NCBI RefSeq assembly: GCF_022811525.1 | Contig: NZ_CP063982.1 | Span: 1,674,001 to 1,738,000, forward strand | Reading direction: 5' to 3' | Source: Orrella daihaiensis | GTDB lineage: Bacteria; Pseudomonadota; Gammaproteobacteria; Burkholderiales; Burkholderiaceae_B | DNA: 64,000 nt | In this document: in pieces, positions 34,080 to 43,075 of the stretch | Layout of the letters: each line of letters opens with the position of its first letter | Numbering within the stretch: the first letter of the stretch is position 1 | The notes under the pieces: generated by a model | Told to the model about the DNA's origin: nothing | What the model saw: only the letters and a program-made list of their open reading frames with translations | Database searches by the model: none | Translations under genes and position numbers: made by a program

Positions 34080-35957
34080 TTAAGCTGCGTTTACCTTAGA
34101 AATATCGTCCCCAAAGCGCCTCTGGATACTGGCTCGTATACCCGAGGCGTCAAGACCTGCCTTACTTCGCAAGAGACCTTGGTCACCGTGGTCAATAAAC
34201 TCATCGGCGAGTCCGATTTGCAGCACTGGCATGAGCACGCCTTGGGCATTCAGCGTTTCAGTCACGGCGCTACCGGCTCCACCCATAATGCAAGCTTCCT
34301 CAATGGTGACGAACCCTTCATGATTTTTCGACAAATCAAGCAAAGTTTCCTCATCGAGCGGCTTGACGAACCGCATATCTACTAATGTGAAATCAAGTTC
34401 ATCGGCAACCTGTGCCGCGTCCGGGAGCAAAGTGCCAAACACCAGCAAAGCCAACCGCTTGCCCTGTCTGCGCACCACCGCTTTACCGATCTGAACCGAC
34501 TCAAGTTTCGCAACAATATCGCTACCTCTGCCGCTGCCACGGGGGTATCGCACTGCCGCGGGACCTAAGTACTCATAACAAGTCGTCAACAAAAGTCGAG
34601 TTTCGTTCTCATCCGACGGGGTCGCGATCACCATATTTGGAATACAGCGTAAGTAAGCAATGTCGTAGTTACCAGCATGCGTGGCTCCATCTGCACCCAC
34701 GAGCCCTGCCCGATCAAGCGCGAAGGTGACATCCAGATTTTGCAGCGCAACATCGTGAATCAATTGATCATAGCCGCGCTGCAGAAACGTCGAATATATT
34801 GCGACTACCGGCTTTTGCCCTTCACACGCGATACCAGCAGCAAAAGTGACGGCATGTTGCTCTGCGATGCCAACATCAAAATAACGTTTGGGAAAGCGTT
34901 TTTCGAACTCCACGAGACCGCTGCCTTCGCGCATGGCTGGCGTGATGCCCACCAAACGCTCATCTGCCTGAGCCATATCACAGAGCCACTGACCAAAAAT
35001 CTGCGTAAAAGTCGGTTTAGCCGGCACTTTGGACTTTTGAATACCAACTTCCGGGTCAAACTTTCCAGGCCCGTGATAAAGCACAGGATCAGCCTCGGCC
35101 AACTTATAGCCTTGGCCTTTCTTGGTCACCACATGCAAGAACTGCAACCCACCAAGTTCACGCAGGTTTTGTAACGTTGGCAACAAAGCGCTTAGATCAT
35201 GGCCATCAATTGGGCCGACATAGTTAAAACCGAACTCTTCAAACAAAGTCGCCGGCATGATCATGCCCTTGGCGTGCTCCTCAAATCGGCGAGCAAGCTC
35301 CAGCACAGGCGGCATATGCTGCAACACTGCTCTCCCCATATTCTTGGCCGCCGCATAAAACTGCCCGGACAGCAGTCTGGCCAAATAATGATTTAGCGCA
35401 CCAACCGGCGGGGAAATAGACATGTCATTGTCGTTCAGTATCACCAACAAATTGACATCGGGTGTCACACCAGCGTTGTTCATCGCTTCAAAGGCCATGC
35501 CCGCGGACATGGCTCCGTCACCAATGACCGCAATATGCTGGCGGTTGATACCGGCGTTGCGAGATGCCACCGCCATTCCCAACGCTGCAGAAATGGAGGT
35601 CGAAGAGTGCGCTGTACCAAAGGCATCAAATGCGGATTCGCTGCGCTTGGGAAACCCGGACAAACCGCCGTACTGGCGAAGTCCTGACATTTGCTCACGC
35701 CGTCCGGTCAAAATTTTATGAGGATAGGACTGATGTCCCACATCCCAGACGATTCGGTCTTCAGGCGTATTAAAAACATAATGCAAAGCAATGGTCAGCT
35801 CGACAGTTCCCAAATTGGACGACAAATGACCACCCGTCTGAGAAACCGACTCCAGGATAAATTGGCGCAACTGAACTGCCAGCGGTTCGAGCTCCTTGCG
35901 CTCAAGCGCTCTGAGTTGTTGCGGCGAATTAATGGTTTCCAACAGTTCGTAAGACAT
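34080..35957 (-). CDS. dxs: 1-deoxy-D-xylulose-5-phosphate synthase
   Basis: A thiamine diphosphate enzyme joining pyruvate and glyceraldehyde 3-phosphate, the first step of the MEP isoprenoid pathway and also the source of DXP for PLP and thiamine. The 625-residue protein has the TPP motif GDGAMSAGMAFEAMN near 152-166, NDNDMSISPPVGA near 182-194 and the transketolase-like middle domain with YSTFLQRGYDQ near 392-402. It lies 10 bases after ispA and closes the xseB-ispA-dxs operon, the common Burkholderiales arrangement. Confidence 0.97.
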   Translation of the reverse strand: MSYELLETINSPQQLRALERKELEPLAVQLRQFILESVSQTGGHLSSNLGTVELTIALHYVFNTPEDRIVWDVGHQSYPHKILTGRREQMSGLRQYGGLSGFPKRSESAFDAFGTAHSSTSISAALGMAVASRNAGINRQHIAVIGDGAMSAGMAFEAMNNAGVTPDVNLLVILNDNDMSISPPVGALNHYLARLLSGQFYAAAKNMGRAVLQHMPPVLELARRFEEHAKGMIMPATLFEEFGFNYVGPIDGHDLSALLPTLQNLRELGGLQFLHVVTKKGQGYKLAEADPVLYHGPGKFDPEVGIQKSKVPAKPTFTQIFGQWLCDMAQADERLVGITPAMREGSGLVEFEKRFPKRYFDVGIAEQHAVTFAAGIACEGQKPVVAIYSTFLQRGYDQLIHDVALQNLDVTFALDRAGLVGADGATHAGNYDIAYLRCIPNMVIATPSDENETRLLLTTCYEYLGPAAVRYPRGSGRGSDIVAKLESVQIGKAVVRRQGKRLALLVFGTLLPDAAQVADELDFTLVDMRFVKPLDEETLLDLSKNHEGFVTIEEACIMGGAGSAVTETLNAQGVLMPVLQIGLADEFIDHGDQGLLRSKAGLDASGIRASIQRRFGDDISKVNAA

Positions 35958-35967
35958 CCCGGGTCCT

Positions 35968-36888
35968 TCAGTAGGCGCGCTGCACGATGAAGTCAGCTAA
36001 TCCGCGCAAGTGTTCACCACGTTTACCAAACGTCAAAATAGCTTCACAAGCCTGTTGGTGCAGCTCAGTTACCAACGCTGTTGCACCATCAATCCCAAAT
36101 AGACTCACATAAGTCGCTTTGTCGGCAGCCGCATCCTTTCCCGCGGTTTTACCGAGCTGCTCTGATGGGGCTGTCGCATCCAGCACATCATCGACTACCT
36201 GAAATGCCAAACCAATGGCGTTTGAGTAAGCCCTCAGACTTTCTCGTTGTGACGAACCAGCGCCAACAATAATTGCGCCGATTTGCGCACAGGCTGCCAG
36301 TAAGCTACCTGTTTTTTTGGCGTGCATTTGCGCCAACATTTGCTCATCAAGTTTTTGGCCGGTACTCAACAGATCGACCGCCTGACCACCAGCCATACCC
36401 TGGCTTCCTATCGCGACGGCCAGCGTGTGCACCGCTTGAACCACCAAAGCAGGGGCAATGGGCATTTCGCTTAACCATTCAAACGCCAAAGGCTGCATGG
36501 CGTCGCCAGCCAGTAACGCCATGGCCTCACCGAACTCGACATGGGTCGAGGGTTTGCCACGCCGCATGGAATCGTCGTCCATACAAGGCAAGTCATCATG
36601 AATCAACGAATAGGCATGTACTAACTCGACAGCACAAGCAGCCAAATTAAGTGCTTTTTGCAGATTCGCATCTGGCCCGACATGACAAGCGTGGGCAGCT
36701 GCATAAACCATGCAGGCTCTTACACGCTTACCTGCACCCACGCTTGCCCATCTGATCGCTGCATGCAATGGTGCTGGGTCAATATCATCACCTGGCAACA
36801 GGTTTTTAAGACAATCGTCTACCTGTTGAGCACGCTCGGCAATCCAGCCTTCGATGGCTGAACTGGTCGAGGCAGCTTCAAGCTTCAT
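35968..36888 (-). CDS. ispA: farnesyl diphosphate synthase (polyprenyl synthetase family)
   Basis: Condenses isopentenyl diphosphate with DMAPP and geranyl diphosphate to farnesyl diphosphate. The 306-residue protein has the first Asp-rich motif LIHDDLPCMDDDSMRRGKP near 95-113 and the second GLAFQVVDDVLD near 230-241, as expected of the short-chain class. Its product would feed undecaprenyl, quinone and, via hpnCDE, squalene synthesis. The ATG is 2 bases after the xseB stop. Confidence 0.95.
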   Translation of the reverse strand: MKLEAASTSSAIEGWIAERAQQVDDCLKNLLPGDDIDPAPLHAAIRWASVGAGKRVRACMVYAAAHACHVGPDANLQKALNLAACAVELVHAYSLIHDDLPCMDDDSMRRGKPSTHVEFGEAMALLAGDAMQPLAFEWLSEMPIAPALVVQAVHTLAVAIGSQGMAGGQAVDLLSTGQKLDEQMLAQMHAKKTGSLLAACAQIGAIIVGAGSSQRESLRAYSNAIGLAFQVVDDVLDATAPSEQLGKTAGKDAAADKATYVSLFGIDGATALVTELHQQACEAILTFGKRGEHLRGLADFIVQRAY

Positions 36889-36890
36889 AG

Positions 36891-37163
36891 TTAACCCTCA
36901 TCCTCTTGAGCTTGGCTAGACTCCATCGGTCGCAGAAGATCCTGCTCAAGCACCCGCACTTGTTGCTCAGCTTTTTGTAATTGAAGCTGACAGGCTCGTG
37001 CTAGCTCAACGCCGCGTTCATAGGCTGCCATTGACGCCTCCAGGCTCATCTCACCCGACTCCATGGACGCAACAATTTTCTCTAGCTCGGCTAGTGCTTG
37101 CTCAAAATTTCCAGGTGCCTGCCCCGGCTCAGCATCAGTCCCTTTCTGTTTGCTCGCCAACAC
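36891..37163 (-). CDS. xseB: exodeoxyribonuclease VII small subunit
   Basis: The small coiled-coil subunit of exonuclease VII. The conserved block FEQALAELEKIVASMESGEM (near residues 19-38 of the short form) and the downstream helical region with YERGVELARACQ are typical. The frame is open to an ATG at 37208. However, a GTG at 37163 and TTG at 37160 sit just after GGGAGGG, and the extra 15 upstream residues are not family-like, so a non-ATG start is preferred. About 90 residues. XseA is not in the window. Confidence 0.9.
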   Translation of the reverse strand: MLASKQKGTDAEPGQAPGNFEQALAELEKIVASMESGEMSLEASMAAYERGVELARACQLQLQKAEQQVRVLEQDLLRPMESSQAQEDEG

Positions 37164-37248
37164 ACCCTCCCAAAATTGAATTCCCACAAAAACCCTGATA
37201 TGGCGCAAGGTTTCATTTTAACCGGGTTCCGCAAGCCGCCCCTTCGGG

Positions 37249-37254
37249 TACAAT
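37249..37254 (+). promoter_or_regulatory. candidate -10 box of the Rieske oxygenase gene
   Basis: TACAAT is a good -10 match. The -35 region (near 37226-37232) is weak. The implied start near 37261 gives a 5' leader of about 75 bases containing a terminator hairpin before the ATG. Confidence 0.35.
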
Positions 37255-37287
37255 GACGAATTAATCGGGTATCCGGTTTTTCTTCGC

Positions 37288-37320
37288 GCCAGAGAGGTTA
37301 TTCCTGCTGGCTTTTTTTTT
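37288..37320 (+). terminator. intrinsic terminator hairpin inside the Rieske gene 5' leader (candidate attenuator)
   Basis: GCCAG and CTGGC arms with an inner AGG/CCT pairing close on a TTATT loop, followed at once by nine T residues. The hairpin is on the plus strand and ends 16 bases before the ATG at 37337. No plus-strand gene lies upstream (xseB is on the minus strand), so the only transcript it can stop is the gene's own leader. Confidence 0.7.
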
Positions 37321-37336
37321 CACTGCGGAGGGAATC

Positions 37337-38485
37337 ATGACCGATCCAGGTCGCAAAGCGCATATTTCGCCGGCTCTTTCTCAGTTGTCGCCCAATGTGT
37401 ACTTCGATGAGCTTGTGCTTGAGCAGGAACGCAAACGCATTTTCAACCATGCGAGCATTTACGTCGGCCATGAGAAAACCATCCCCCAGCCAGGGGACTG
37501 GCGAGCCCTGCCCCAAGAAAAAAATGCTCGCGCGCTCGTGCATGGCAAGAGCGGCATTGAGCTCATCTCCAATGTCTGCCGTCACCGGCAGGCCTTGATG
37601 TTAGGGGGCGAGACAGGCAATGTAACGGGTAGTACCAACATCAGTGGTAACTTATCAAGCACAGGCGGCAATATCGTTTGTCCGCTGCACCGCTGGACCT
37701 ACGATGACAAAGGCATTTTGCTTGGGGCGCCACATTTCGATGAAACGCCTTGTCTGAACCTGAATCGCTATCCGCTTCAAAACTGTCATGGGCTTTTGTT
37801 CGAAGGCGCACGTCACCCTGCCCAGGACATGGAAAGGCTGTTCAAACGGCCCGAATTCGATTTCTCGGATTACGTCTTTGACCACGCGGAAGTACATCCT
37901 TGCCACTACAACTGGAAAACCTTTATCGAGGTCTACCTTGAGGACTACCACGTTGAGCCATTTCACCCAGGTCTCGGGCATTTTGTTAGTTGCGACGACT
38001 TAACTTGGGAATTTGCCCCGTTTTTCAGTGTTCAGAAAGTGGGGGTCCATCGCGCCCTGTCGCAGCCAGGTTCGCCTGCATATAGAACCTGGCATGACAA
38101 GCTATTGGAGTTTAGACAAGGTCAGGCACCCGATTTTGGTGCCATCTGGGTTACATACTTCCCGACCCACATGATTGAGCTCTATCCTCATGTGCTGGTG
38201 CTCTCCACCCTATACCCGATCTCGCCGCAAGAGACGGTGAACGTGGTCGAGTTTTACTATCCAGAAGAAATTGCAGAGTTCGAGCGTGAATTTGTTGAGG
38301 CTCAGCAAGCGGCCTACATGGAAACTGCGGTTGAAGACGATGAGATCGCGGAACGGATGGACGCTGGCCGCAAGGCTCTTTACGATCGAGGTGACGTTGA
38401 AACAGGACCGTACCAGTCACCGATGGAGGATGGCATGCAGCACTTTCATGAGTGGTATGACTCCATGATGCAACATGGAAAATAA
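37337..38485 (+). CDS. Rieske non-heme iron ring-hydroxylating oxygenase, alpha-subunit type
   Basis: The 382-residue protein has an N-terminal Rieske [2Fe-2S] domain, with CRHRQALML near residue 80-88 and CPLHRWTYD near 115-123. A C-terminal catalytic domain follows, with the mononuclear iron motif EVYLEDYHVEPFHPGL near 196-211. The substrate is unknown. No reductase, ferredoxin or beta-subunit gene is adjacent, so electron partners must be elsewhere. A gene of this type next to xseB-ispA-dxs is common in Burkholderiales, which argues for a conserved rather than catabolic role. RBS CGGAGGG precedes the ATG. The leader carries an attenuator-like hairpin. Confidence 0.9.
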   Translation: MTDPGRKAHISPALSQLSPNVYFDELVLEQERKRIFNHASIYVGHEKTIPQPGDWRALPQEKNARALVHGKSGIELISNVCRHRQALMLGGETGNVTGSTNISGNLSSTGGNIVCPLHRWTYDDKGILLGAPHFDETPCLNLNRYPLQNCHGLLFEGARHPAQDMERLFKRPEFDFSDYVFDHAEVHPCHYNWKTFIEVYLEDYHVEPFHPGLGHFVSCDDLTWEFAPFFSVQKVGVHRALSQPGSPAYRTWHDKLLEFRQGQAPDFGAIWVTYFPTHMIELYPHVLVLSTLYPISPQETVNVVEFYYPEEIAEFEREFVEAQQAAYMETAVEDDEIAERMDAGRKALYDRGDVETGPYQSPMEDGMQHFHEWYDSMMQHGK

Positions 38486-38512
38486 AGCCTAGTTTTGAAT
38501 AGGGTTTTATAA

Positions 38513-38550
38513 AAAATGGCTGATAGTTTTGAACTGTCAGCCATTTTTTT
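38513..38550 (+). terminator. intrinsic terminator after the Rieske oxygenase gene
   Basis: A 14-base stem (AAAATGGCTGATAG with CTGTCAGCCATTTT, one G-T pair) and 7-base loop are followed by a T run. It lies 28 bases after the stop codon and separates this gene from htpX, which starts at 38596. Confidence 0.88.
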
Positions 38551-38595
38551 CGTCTAACATTTCGCTTTCATTTTCAACTGGTTAAGACACTCGCC

Positions 38596-39468
38596 ATGAA
38601 ACGAATTGTGCTTTTTCTAGCCACAAACCTGGCAATCTTGATTGTGTTAGGCATCGTGCTGAACATTACTGGCGCGAATCGCTTCCTGACCCCTCAGGGC
38701 TTGGACATACAGACTTTGCTGGTATTTTCTGCAATCATCGGGTTTGGTGGTGCATTCATTTCCCTGCTAATCAGTAAGCCTGTCGCTAAATTCAGTACCG
38801 GGGCGCGGGTGATCGATCCGAGTGCGCCAGGCAATGCACGCGAGGCGTGGTTAGTGCAAACCGTCCACCAACTAGCTGATAAGGCTCAAATTGGCAGACC
38901 TGAAGTAGCCATCTACGAAGGCGCTCCTAATGCGTTTGCAACTGGCGCGTTTAAGAATAGTTCATTGGTAGCTGTATCGACAGGTTTGCTGCAAGGCATG
39001 ACCGAAGAAGAGGTCACTGCCGTGTTGGGCCACGAGGTTGCCCACATCGCCAATGGTGACATGGTCACGCTCACCCTCATCCAAGGTGTTCTTAATACCT
39101 TCGTTGTGTTTTTTGCAAGAATCGTGGGCTACTTCGTTGACCGAGTGATTCTGAAAAATGATCGCGGATTGGGCATTGGATATTTCGCTGCTGTGATTGT
39201 CTCGGAGATCATCTTTGGCGTGCTAGCTAGCATCATCGTTGCCTGGTTTTCCCGGCAGCGGGAATACCGAGCTGACGAGGGCTCAGCACGGTTGCTACAG
39301 TCCAGAGAACCCATGATCAAGGCCTTGGCTCGATTAGGCAACATGACCCCAGGCGAATTGCCCCGCAGTTTTGAAGCCGCCGGGATTAGTGGCGGCGGTG
39401 GCATCGCCGCCCTATTCGCCACACACCCACCGATCGAGCAGCGTATTGCTGCATTGCGGGCACTCTAA
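38596..39468 (+). CDS. htpX: membrane zinc metalloprotease HtpX
   Basis: A heat-shock-type inner-membrane protease for quality control of membrane proteins. The 290-residue protein has two N-terminal membrane helices, the zinc motif VLGHEVAHIANGD near 143-155, two further hydrophobic segments, and the third zinc ligand region REYRADEGSARLL near 222. It is full length. It has its own upstream region after a terminator and ends convergent with the dienelactone hydrolase gene. Confidence 0.96.
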   Translation: MKRIVLFLATNLAILIVLGIVLNITGANRFLTPQGLDIQTLLVFSAIIGFGGAFISLLISKPVAKFSTGARVIDPSAPGNAREAWLVQTVHQLADKAQIGRPEVAIYEGAPNAFATGAFKNSSLVAVSTGLLQGMTEEEVTAVLGHEVAHIANGDMVTLTLIQGVLNTFVVFFARIVGYFVDRVILKNDRGLGIGYFAAVIVSEIIFGVLASIIVAWFSRQREYRADEGSARLLQSREPMIKALARLGNMTPGELPRSFEAAGISGGGGIAALFATHPPIEQRIAALRAL

Positions 39469-39481
39469 GTTGTATCACATC

Positions 39482-39505
39482 GCCTGCGACAATTAGGTCG
39501 CAGGC
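39482..39505. repeat. perfect inverted repeat at the htpX/dienelactone hydrolase junction
   Basis: Nine-base arms GCCTGCGAC and GTCGCAGGC with a 6-base loop lie between two convergent genes and overlap the stop codon of the minus-strand gene (39493). There is no strong T run on either strand, so it may act as a weak or factor-assisted terminator for both. Confidence 0.5.
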
Positions 39506-40281
39506 CCGTGTGACTGCATCCAAGCCAGGCAGCGTTGCCATGCATCTTTGGCCGCCTTCTGGTTATACATCGGACGGTAGTCTGCAAAAAAACCGTGATC
39601 GGCATTCTCGTAGACCACAATTTCGCTGGCCTTGGCTTTAGTAGAACCTGCATGTAGTGCGGATCGCATGGAATCTACGTCAGCCAAGGGGATGCCCGCA
39701 TCGAGTGCCCCGTACAGACCAAGCACAGGTGCGTCGATTTGATCGACAACATCGATTGGATTAGTGACTTGTAATGGTCCATGACCTGTTGTTAAACGGC
39801 CGTACCATGCCACTGCCGCGCGTAACATCGGTTGATGTGCGGCATAGAGCCAAGTAATACGGCCACCCCAACAATAACCGGTGGCAAACACTCGCATCAG
39901 ATCGCCACTGTGCTGGCCTGCCCAAACCAGACAAGCATCAAGATCAGCCATCACCTGCTCATCGGGGACTTTGCTAACGATCCCAGCTATCAAGCTCGGG
40001 ACATCGGCGTAATCCTGCGGCTTGCCCTGACGCTGGTACAACTCCGGAGCGATGGCCAAATATCCCTCGTGAGCGAATCGTCTACAGATATCCTGAATGT
40101 GTTCGTGAACTCCAAATATCTCCTGAATCACTAACACAACCGGAAATCGCCCTGCCTTCTGAGGCATTGCCACATACGCGGGCACATCCACACCCCCTGC
40201 AGCGACCTCAACCCAGAGCGTCTTTATGCCATCTTCTGGCGTATGGATAGGAAGATTCTCTTTATTTGCCATCGTAGCCAC
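39493..40281 (-). CDS. dienelactone hydrolase family protein
   Basis: A 262-residue alpha/beta hydrolase with the DLH signature. The nucleophile cysteine is in FATGYCWGGRI near residue 133-143, and the Asp and His of the triad fall in LYGALDAGIP near 198 and YENADHGFF near 228. Many proteins of this group act on esters or lactones other than dienelactone, and the true substrate is unknown. It is convergent with htpX and lies 46 bases downstream of the polA stop on the same strand. It has no link to an aromatic ring-cleavage cluster. Confidence 0.9.
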   Translation of the reverse strand: MATMANKENLPIHTPEDGIKTLWVEVAAGGVDVPAYVAMPQKAGRFPVVLVIQEIFGVHEHIQDICRRFAHEGYLAIAPELYQRQGKPQDYADVPSLIAGIVSKVPDEQVMADLDACLVWAGQHSGDLMRVFATGYCWGGRITWLYAAHQPMLRAAVAWYGRLTTGHGPLQVTNPIDVVDQIDAPVLGLYGALDAGIPLADVDSMRSALHAGSTKAKASEIVVYENADHGFFADYRPMYNQKAAKDAWQRCLAWMQSHGPAT

Positions 40282-40327
40282 TCCTTACTAATCAAGACAG
40301 CGGAATCATCTGAATCAAACTGAGTGA

Positions 40328-43075
40328 TTAATGCGCTTGGTCCCAATTATCACCCTGTCCGACCTCAGCCACCAAGGGGACTGTCAACTGAGCCACATCA
40401 CACATCAACCGGGGCAATTGCTCACACACCATAACCAACTCATCTGCGGTCACATCAAGCACAAGCTCATCATGCACCTGCATGATGACTCGACTCTGGA
40501 GATGTTCGGTCTGAATCCAGTGTTGCACCTTTACCATGGCCATTTTAATTAGGTCAGCCGCCGTACCCTGCATGGGGGCGTTGATGGCTGCCCGCTCAGC
40601 ACCAGCTCGTCGCGCACCCCCAGCGTTAATGTCAGGCAGCCATAGCCTGCGACCAAACACAGTCTGGACATAGCCTTGTTCATGTGCCTTTGCTTTGGTG
40701 TCGGCCATGTACTGAGCAACACCTGGATAGCGCGTAAAGTAACGATCGATATAACTTTGTGCCGCCTCGCGCGTGATGCCTAAATTGCTAGCCAATCCGT
40801 GGGCACCCATGCCATAGATCAATCCGAAATTAATGGTCTTCGCTGTCCGTCTTTGATCTGCAGTCACTTCATTCAGTGCAACGCCAAACACCTCTGCAGC
40901 GGTCGCACGGTGAATGTCTTCAGCATTTGCAAATGCTTCGCGCATCCCTTGATCACCAGACACATGCGCCATCACTCGCAACTCGATCTGCGAGTAATCC
41001 GCAGAGACCAGCTTGCCCTGCCCATAAGTTGGAATAAAGGCCTGTCGTACCTGCCTGCCCTCTGGCGTACGAATTGGAATGTTCTGCAAGTTAGGATCAG
41101 ACGAAGAAAGTCGTCCAGTAATAACAGCCGCCTGGGCGTAATTAGTGTGCACCCTACCGGTCTTGGCGTTGACCATTTTGGGTAGCTTGTCGGTATAGGT
41201 TGACTTTAACTTGGCAAGCCCACGGTACTGCAACAGTAGTTTGGGTAGCGGGTAATCGAGTGCAAGCTTACTGAGTACCTCTTCATCAGTTGATGGTGTC
41301 CCACTGGCTGTTTTGCGGACCACTGGCAACTGCATTTGGCCAAACAAAATCTCGCCGAGTTGCTTGGGCGAGTTCAGGTTAAAAGGCTGCCCCGCAAGCT
41401 CATATGCTCGTTTCTCAAGATTGATTAGCTGCTCTCCGAGCGATTGGCTTTGTTTTTGCAAAACACTGACATCTACACGTACGCCTGTGCGCTCGATCTG
41501 CCAAAGCACACCACTGACCTGCAGTTCTAATTCATAAATACGTGACAGATCATCGCTGGCTTGAATCTGGGGGTACAGTAATTCATGCAACCTACGCGTG
41601 TAATCCGCATCCTCACAAGCATATTGACTGGCCTGCTCAATCGACACCTCATCAAAACCGATTTGTTGCGCGCCTTTGCCACAGATATCCTGATAGCTCA
41701 ACCCTTTTAAACCGAGCCAGCGTTCAGACAACTGATCCAAAGCGACGCTGCGATGGGATTCGAGCACATAAGCCTGCAGCATGGTGTCATGGGCGACCCC
41801 GGACAAAGCGATGCCTTCATTAGCCAAAACATGCATGTCGTACTTCGCATGATGTAACAGTTTGGTTGGCTCATTTGACTCAAACCAGGGCTTAAAAAGT
41901 GCCAGGATCTCATCTTTGGACAGCTGATCCACACTCTGTGGCCCGCGGTGTGCCAGTGGTACATAGCAGGCTTTGCCTGCCTCTATGCTTAAAGAAAACC
42001 CGACCAGCCTCGCCTGCATGCCATCCAGTGAAGTCGTCTCAGTGTCAAAGGCAACCAAATCAGCCTGCTGCACTGACGCTAACCAGTGCTTGGCTTGCTC
42101 AAGCGTGGTAACTGTCTCATAGTTAGTCTCGATTTGCTGCGATGCAATGGTGTCTTGGCTTGTCGCACCATCTTCATGCCGCACTACTCGACTATCGCCA
42201 CGAGGAATCTGATCACTTTGGCCCGTTAACTCACGCAACCAAGTGCGAAATCCATAACGCTCATAAATCTGTATGAGTTTATCTTTGTCAGCAGGCTTTG
42301 GTGTCAGAGATTCAATTGACAGCAATTCGGACGGTAAATCGCAATCTGTGCGCACCGTGAGCAAATCACGCGTTAGAGCAAACTGATCCAGGGCGGCTCG
42401 TAAATTGTTTCCCACGGCACCAGATACTTCATCAGCCTTGGCAATCAAGTTGTCTATATCCCCATAAGCGTCAAGCCATTTGACAGCAGTCTTCGGGCCA
42501 ACTTTGTTAACACCCGGCACATTATCGACAGCATCACCAACCAGCATCAAATAATCCACGATACGGTCTGGTGACACCCCAAACTTGGCCTTCACGCCTT
42601 CTGGATCGAGCGTTTCACCATTCATGGTGTTCACCAGAATGCAATCGGGCGTGACAAGTTGCGCAAGGTCTTTATCGCCTGTTGAAATGATGGTTTTTAC
42701 GCCATGCTCGTGCGCCACTCTGGCCAGCGTGCCAATCACATCATCGGCTTCAACCCCTGTAATACCCACCACCGGCCAACCAAGCGCAGCAACAGCTTGA
42801 TGGATAGGTTCGATTTGAGTAGCCAAATCCTCAGGCATCGCAGCGCGGTTGGCTTTGTACTGATCGTACATATCCTCACGAAATGTTTTGCCTTTGACAT
42901 CAAACACGCACGCAGCATAGTCAGGCTGGTAATCTTGAATCAGCTTACGCATCATGTTGATCACGCCATACAGGGCGCCGGTTGGCTCACCCTGCGCATT
43001 TCTTAAGTCAGGCATGGCATGATATGCACGGTACAAATAACTCGAGCCATCGACTAGCAACAGGTTTTTTTTCAT
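40328..43075 (-). CDS. polA: DNA polymerase I
   Basis: The 915-residue protein has all three domains. These are the 5'-nuclease (KKNLLLVDGSSYLYRAYHA at the start), the 3'-5' exonuclease with VAFDTETTSLDG near 343-354, and the polymerase with SADYSQIELRVMAHVS near 690-705, NFGLIYGMGAHGL near 743 and the MQVHDELVLDV block near 872-882. It serves gap filling and Okazaki fragment maturation. Its ATG overlaps, in a divergent CATG, the start of the LOG-family gene. No clear Shine-Dalgarno sequence is seen. Confidence 0.97.
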   Translation of the reverse strand: MKKNLLLVDGSSYLYRAYHAMPDLRNAQGEPTGALYGVINMMRKLIQDYQPDYAACVFDVKGKTFREDMYDQYKANRAAMPEDLATQIEPIHQAVAALGWPVVGITGVEADDVIGTLARVAHEHGVKTIISTGDKDLAQLVTPDCILVNTMNGETLDPEGVKAKFGVSPDRIVDYLMLVGDAVDNVPGVNKVGPKTAVKWLDAYGDIDNLIAKADEVSGAVGNNLRAALDQFALTRDLLTVRTDCDLPSELLSIESLTPKPADKDKLIQIYERYGFRTWLRELTGQSDQIPRGDSRVVRHEDGATSQDTIASQQIETNYETVTTLEQAKHWLASVQQADLVAFDTETTSLDGMQARLVGFSLSIEAGKACYVPLAHRGPQSVDQLSKDEILALFKPWFESNEPTKLLHHAKYDMHVLANEGIALSGVAHDTMLQAYVLESHRSVALDQLSERWLGLKGLSYQDICGKGAQQIGFDEVSIEQASQYACEDADYTRRLHELLYPQIQASDDLSRIYELELQVSGVLWQIERTGVRVDVSVLQKQSQSLGEQLINLEKRAYELAGQPFNLNSPKQLGEILFGQMQLPVVRKTASGTPSTDEEVLSKLALDYPLPKLLLQYRGLAKLKSTYTDKLPKMVNAKTGRVHTNYAQAAVITGRLSSSDPNLQNIPIRTPEGRQVRQAFIPTYGQGKLVSADYSQIELRVMAHVSGDQGMREAFANAEDIHRATAAEVFGVALNEVTADQRRTAKTINFGLIYGMGAHGLASNLGITREAAQSYIDRYFTRYPGVAQYMADTKAKAHEQGYVQTVFGRRLWLPDINAGGARRAGAERAAINAPMQGTAADLIKMAMVKVQHWIQTEHLQSRVIMQVHDELVLDVTADELVMVCEQLPRLMCDVAQLTVPLVAEVGQGDNWDQAH

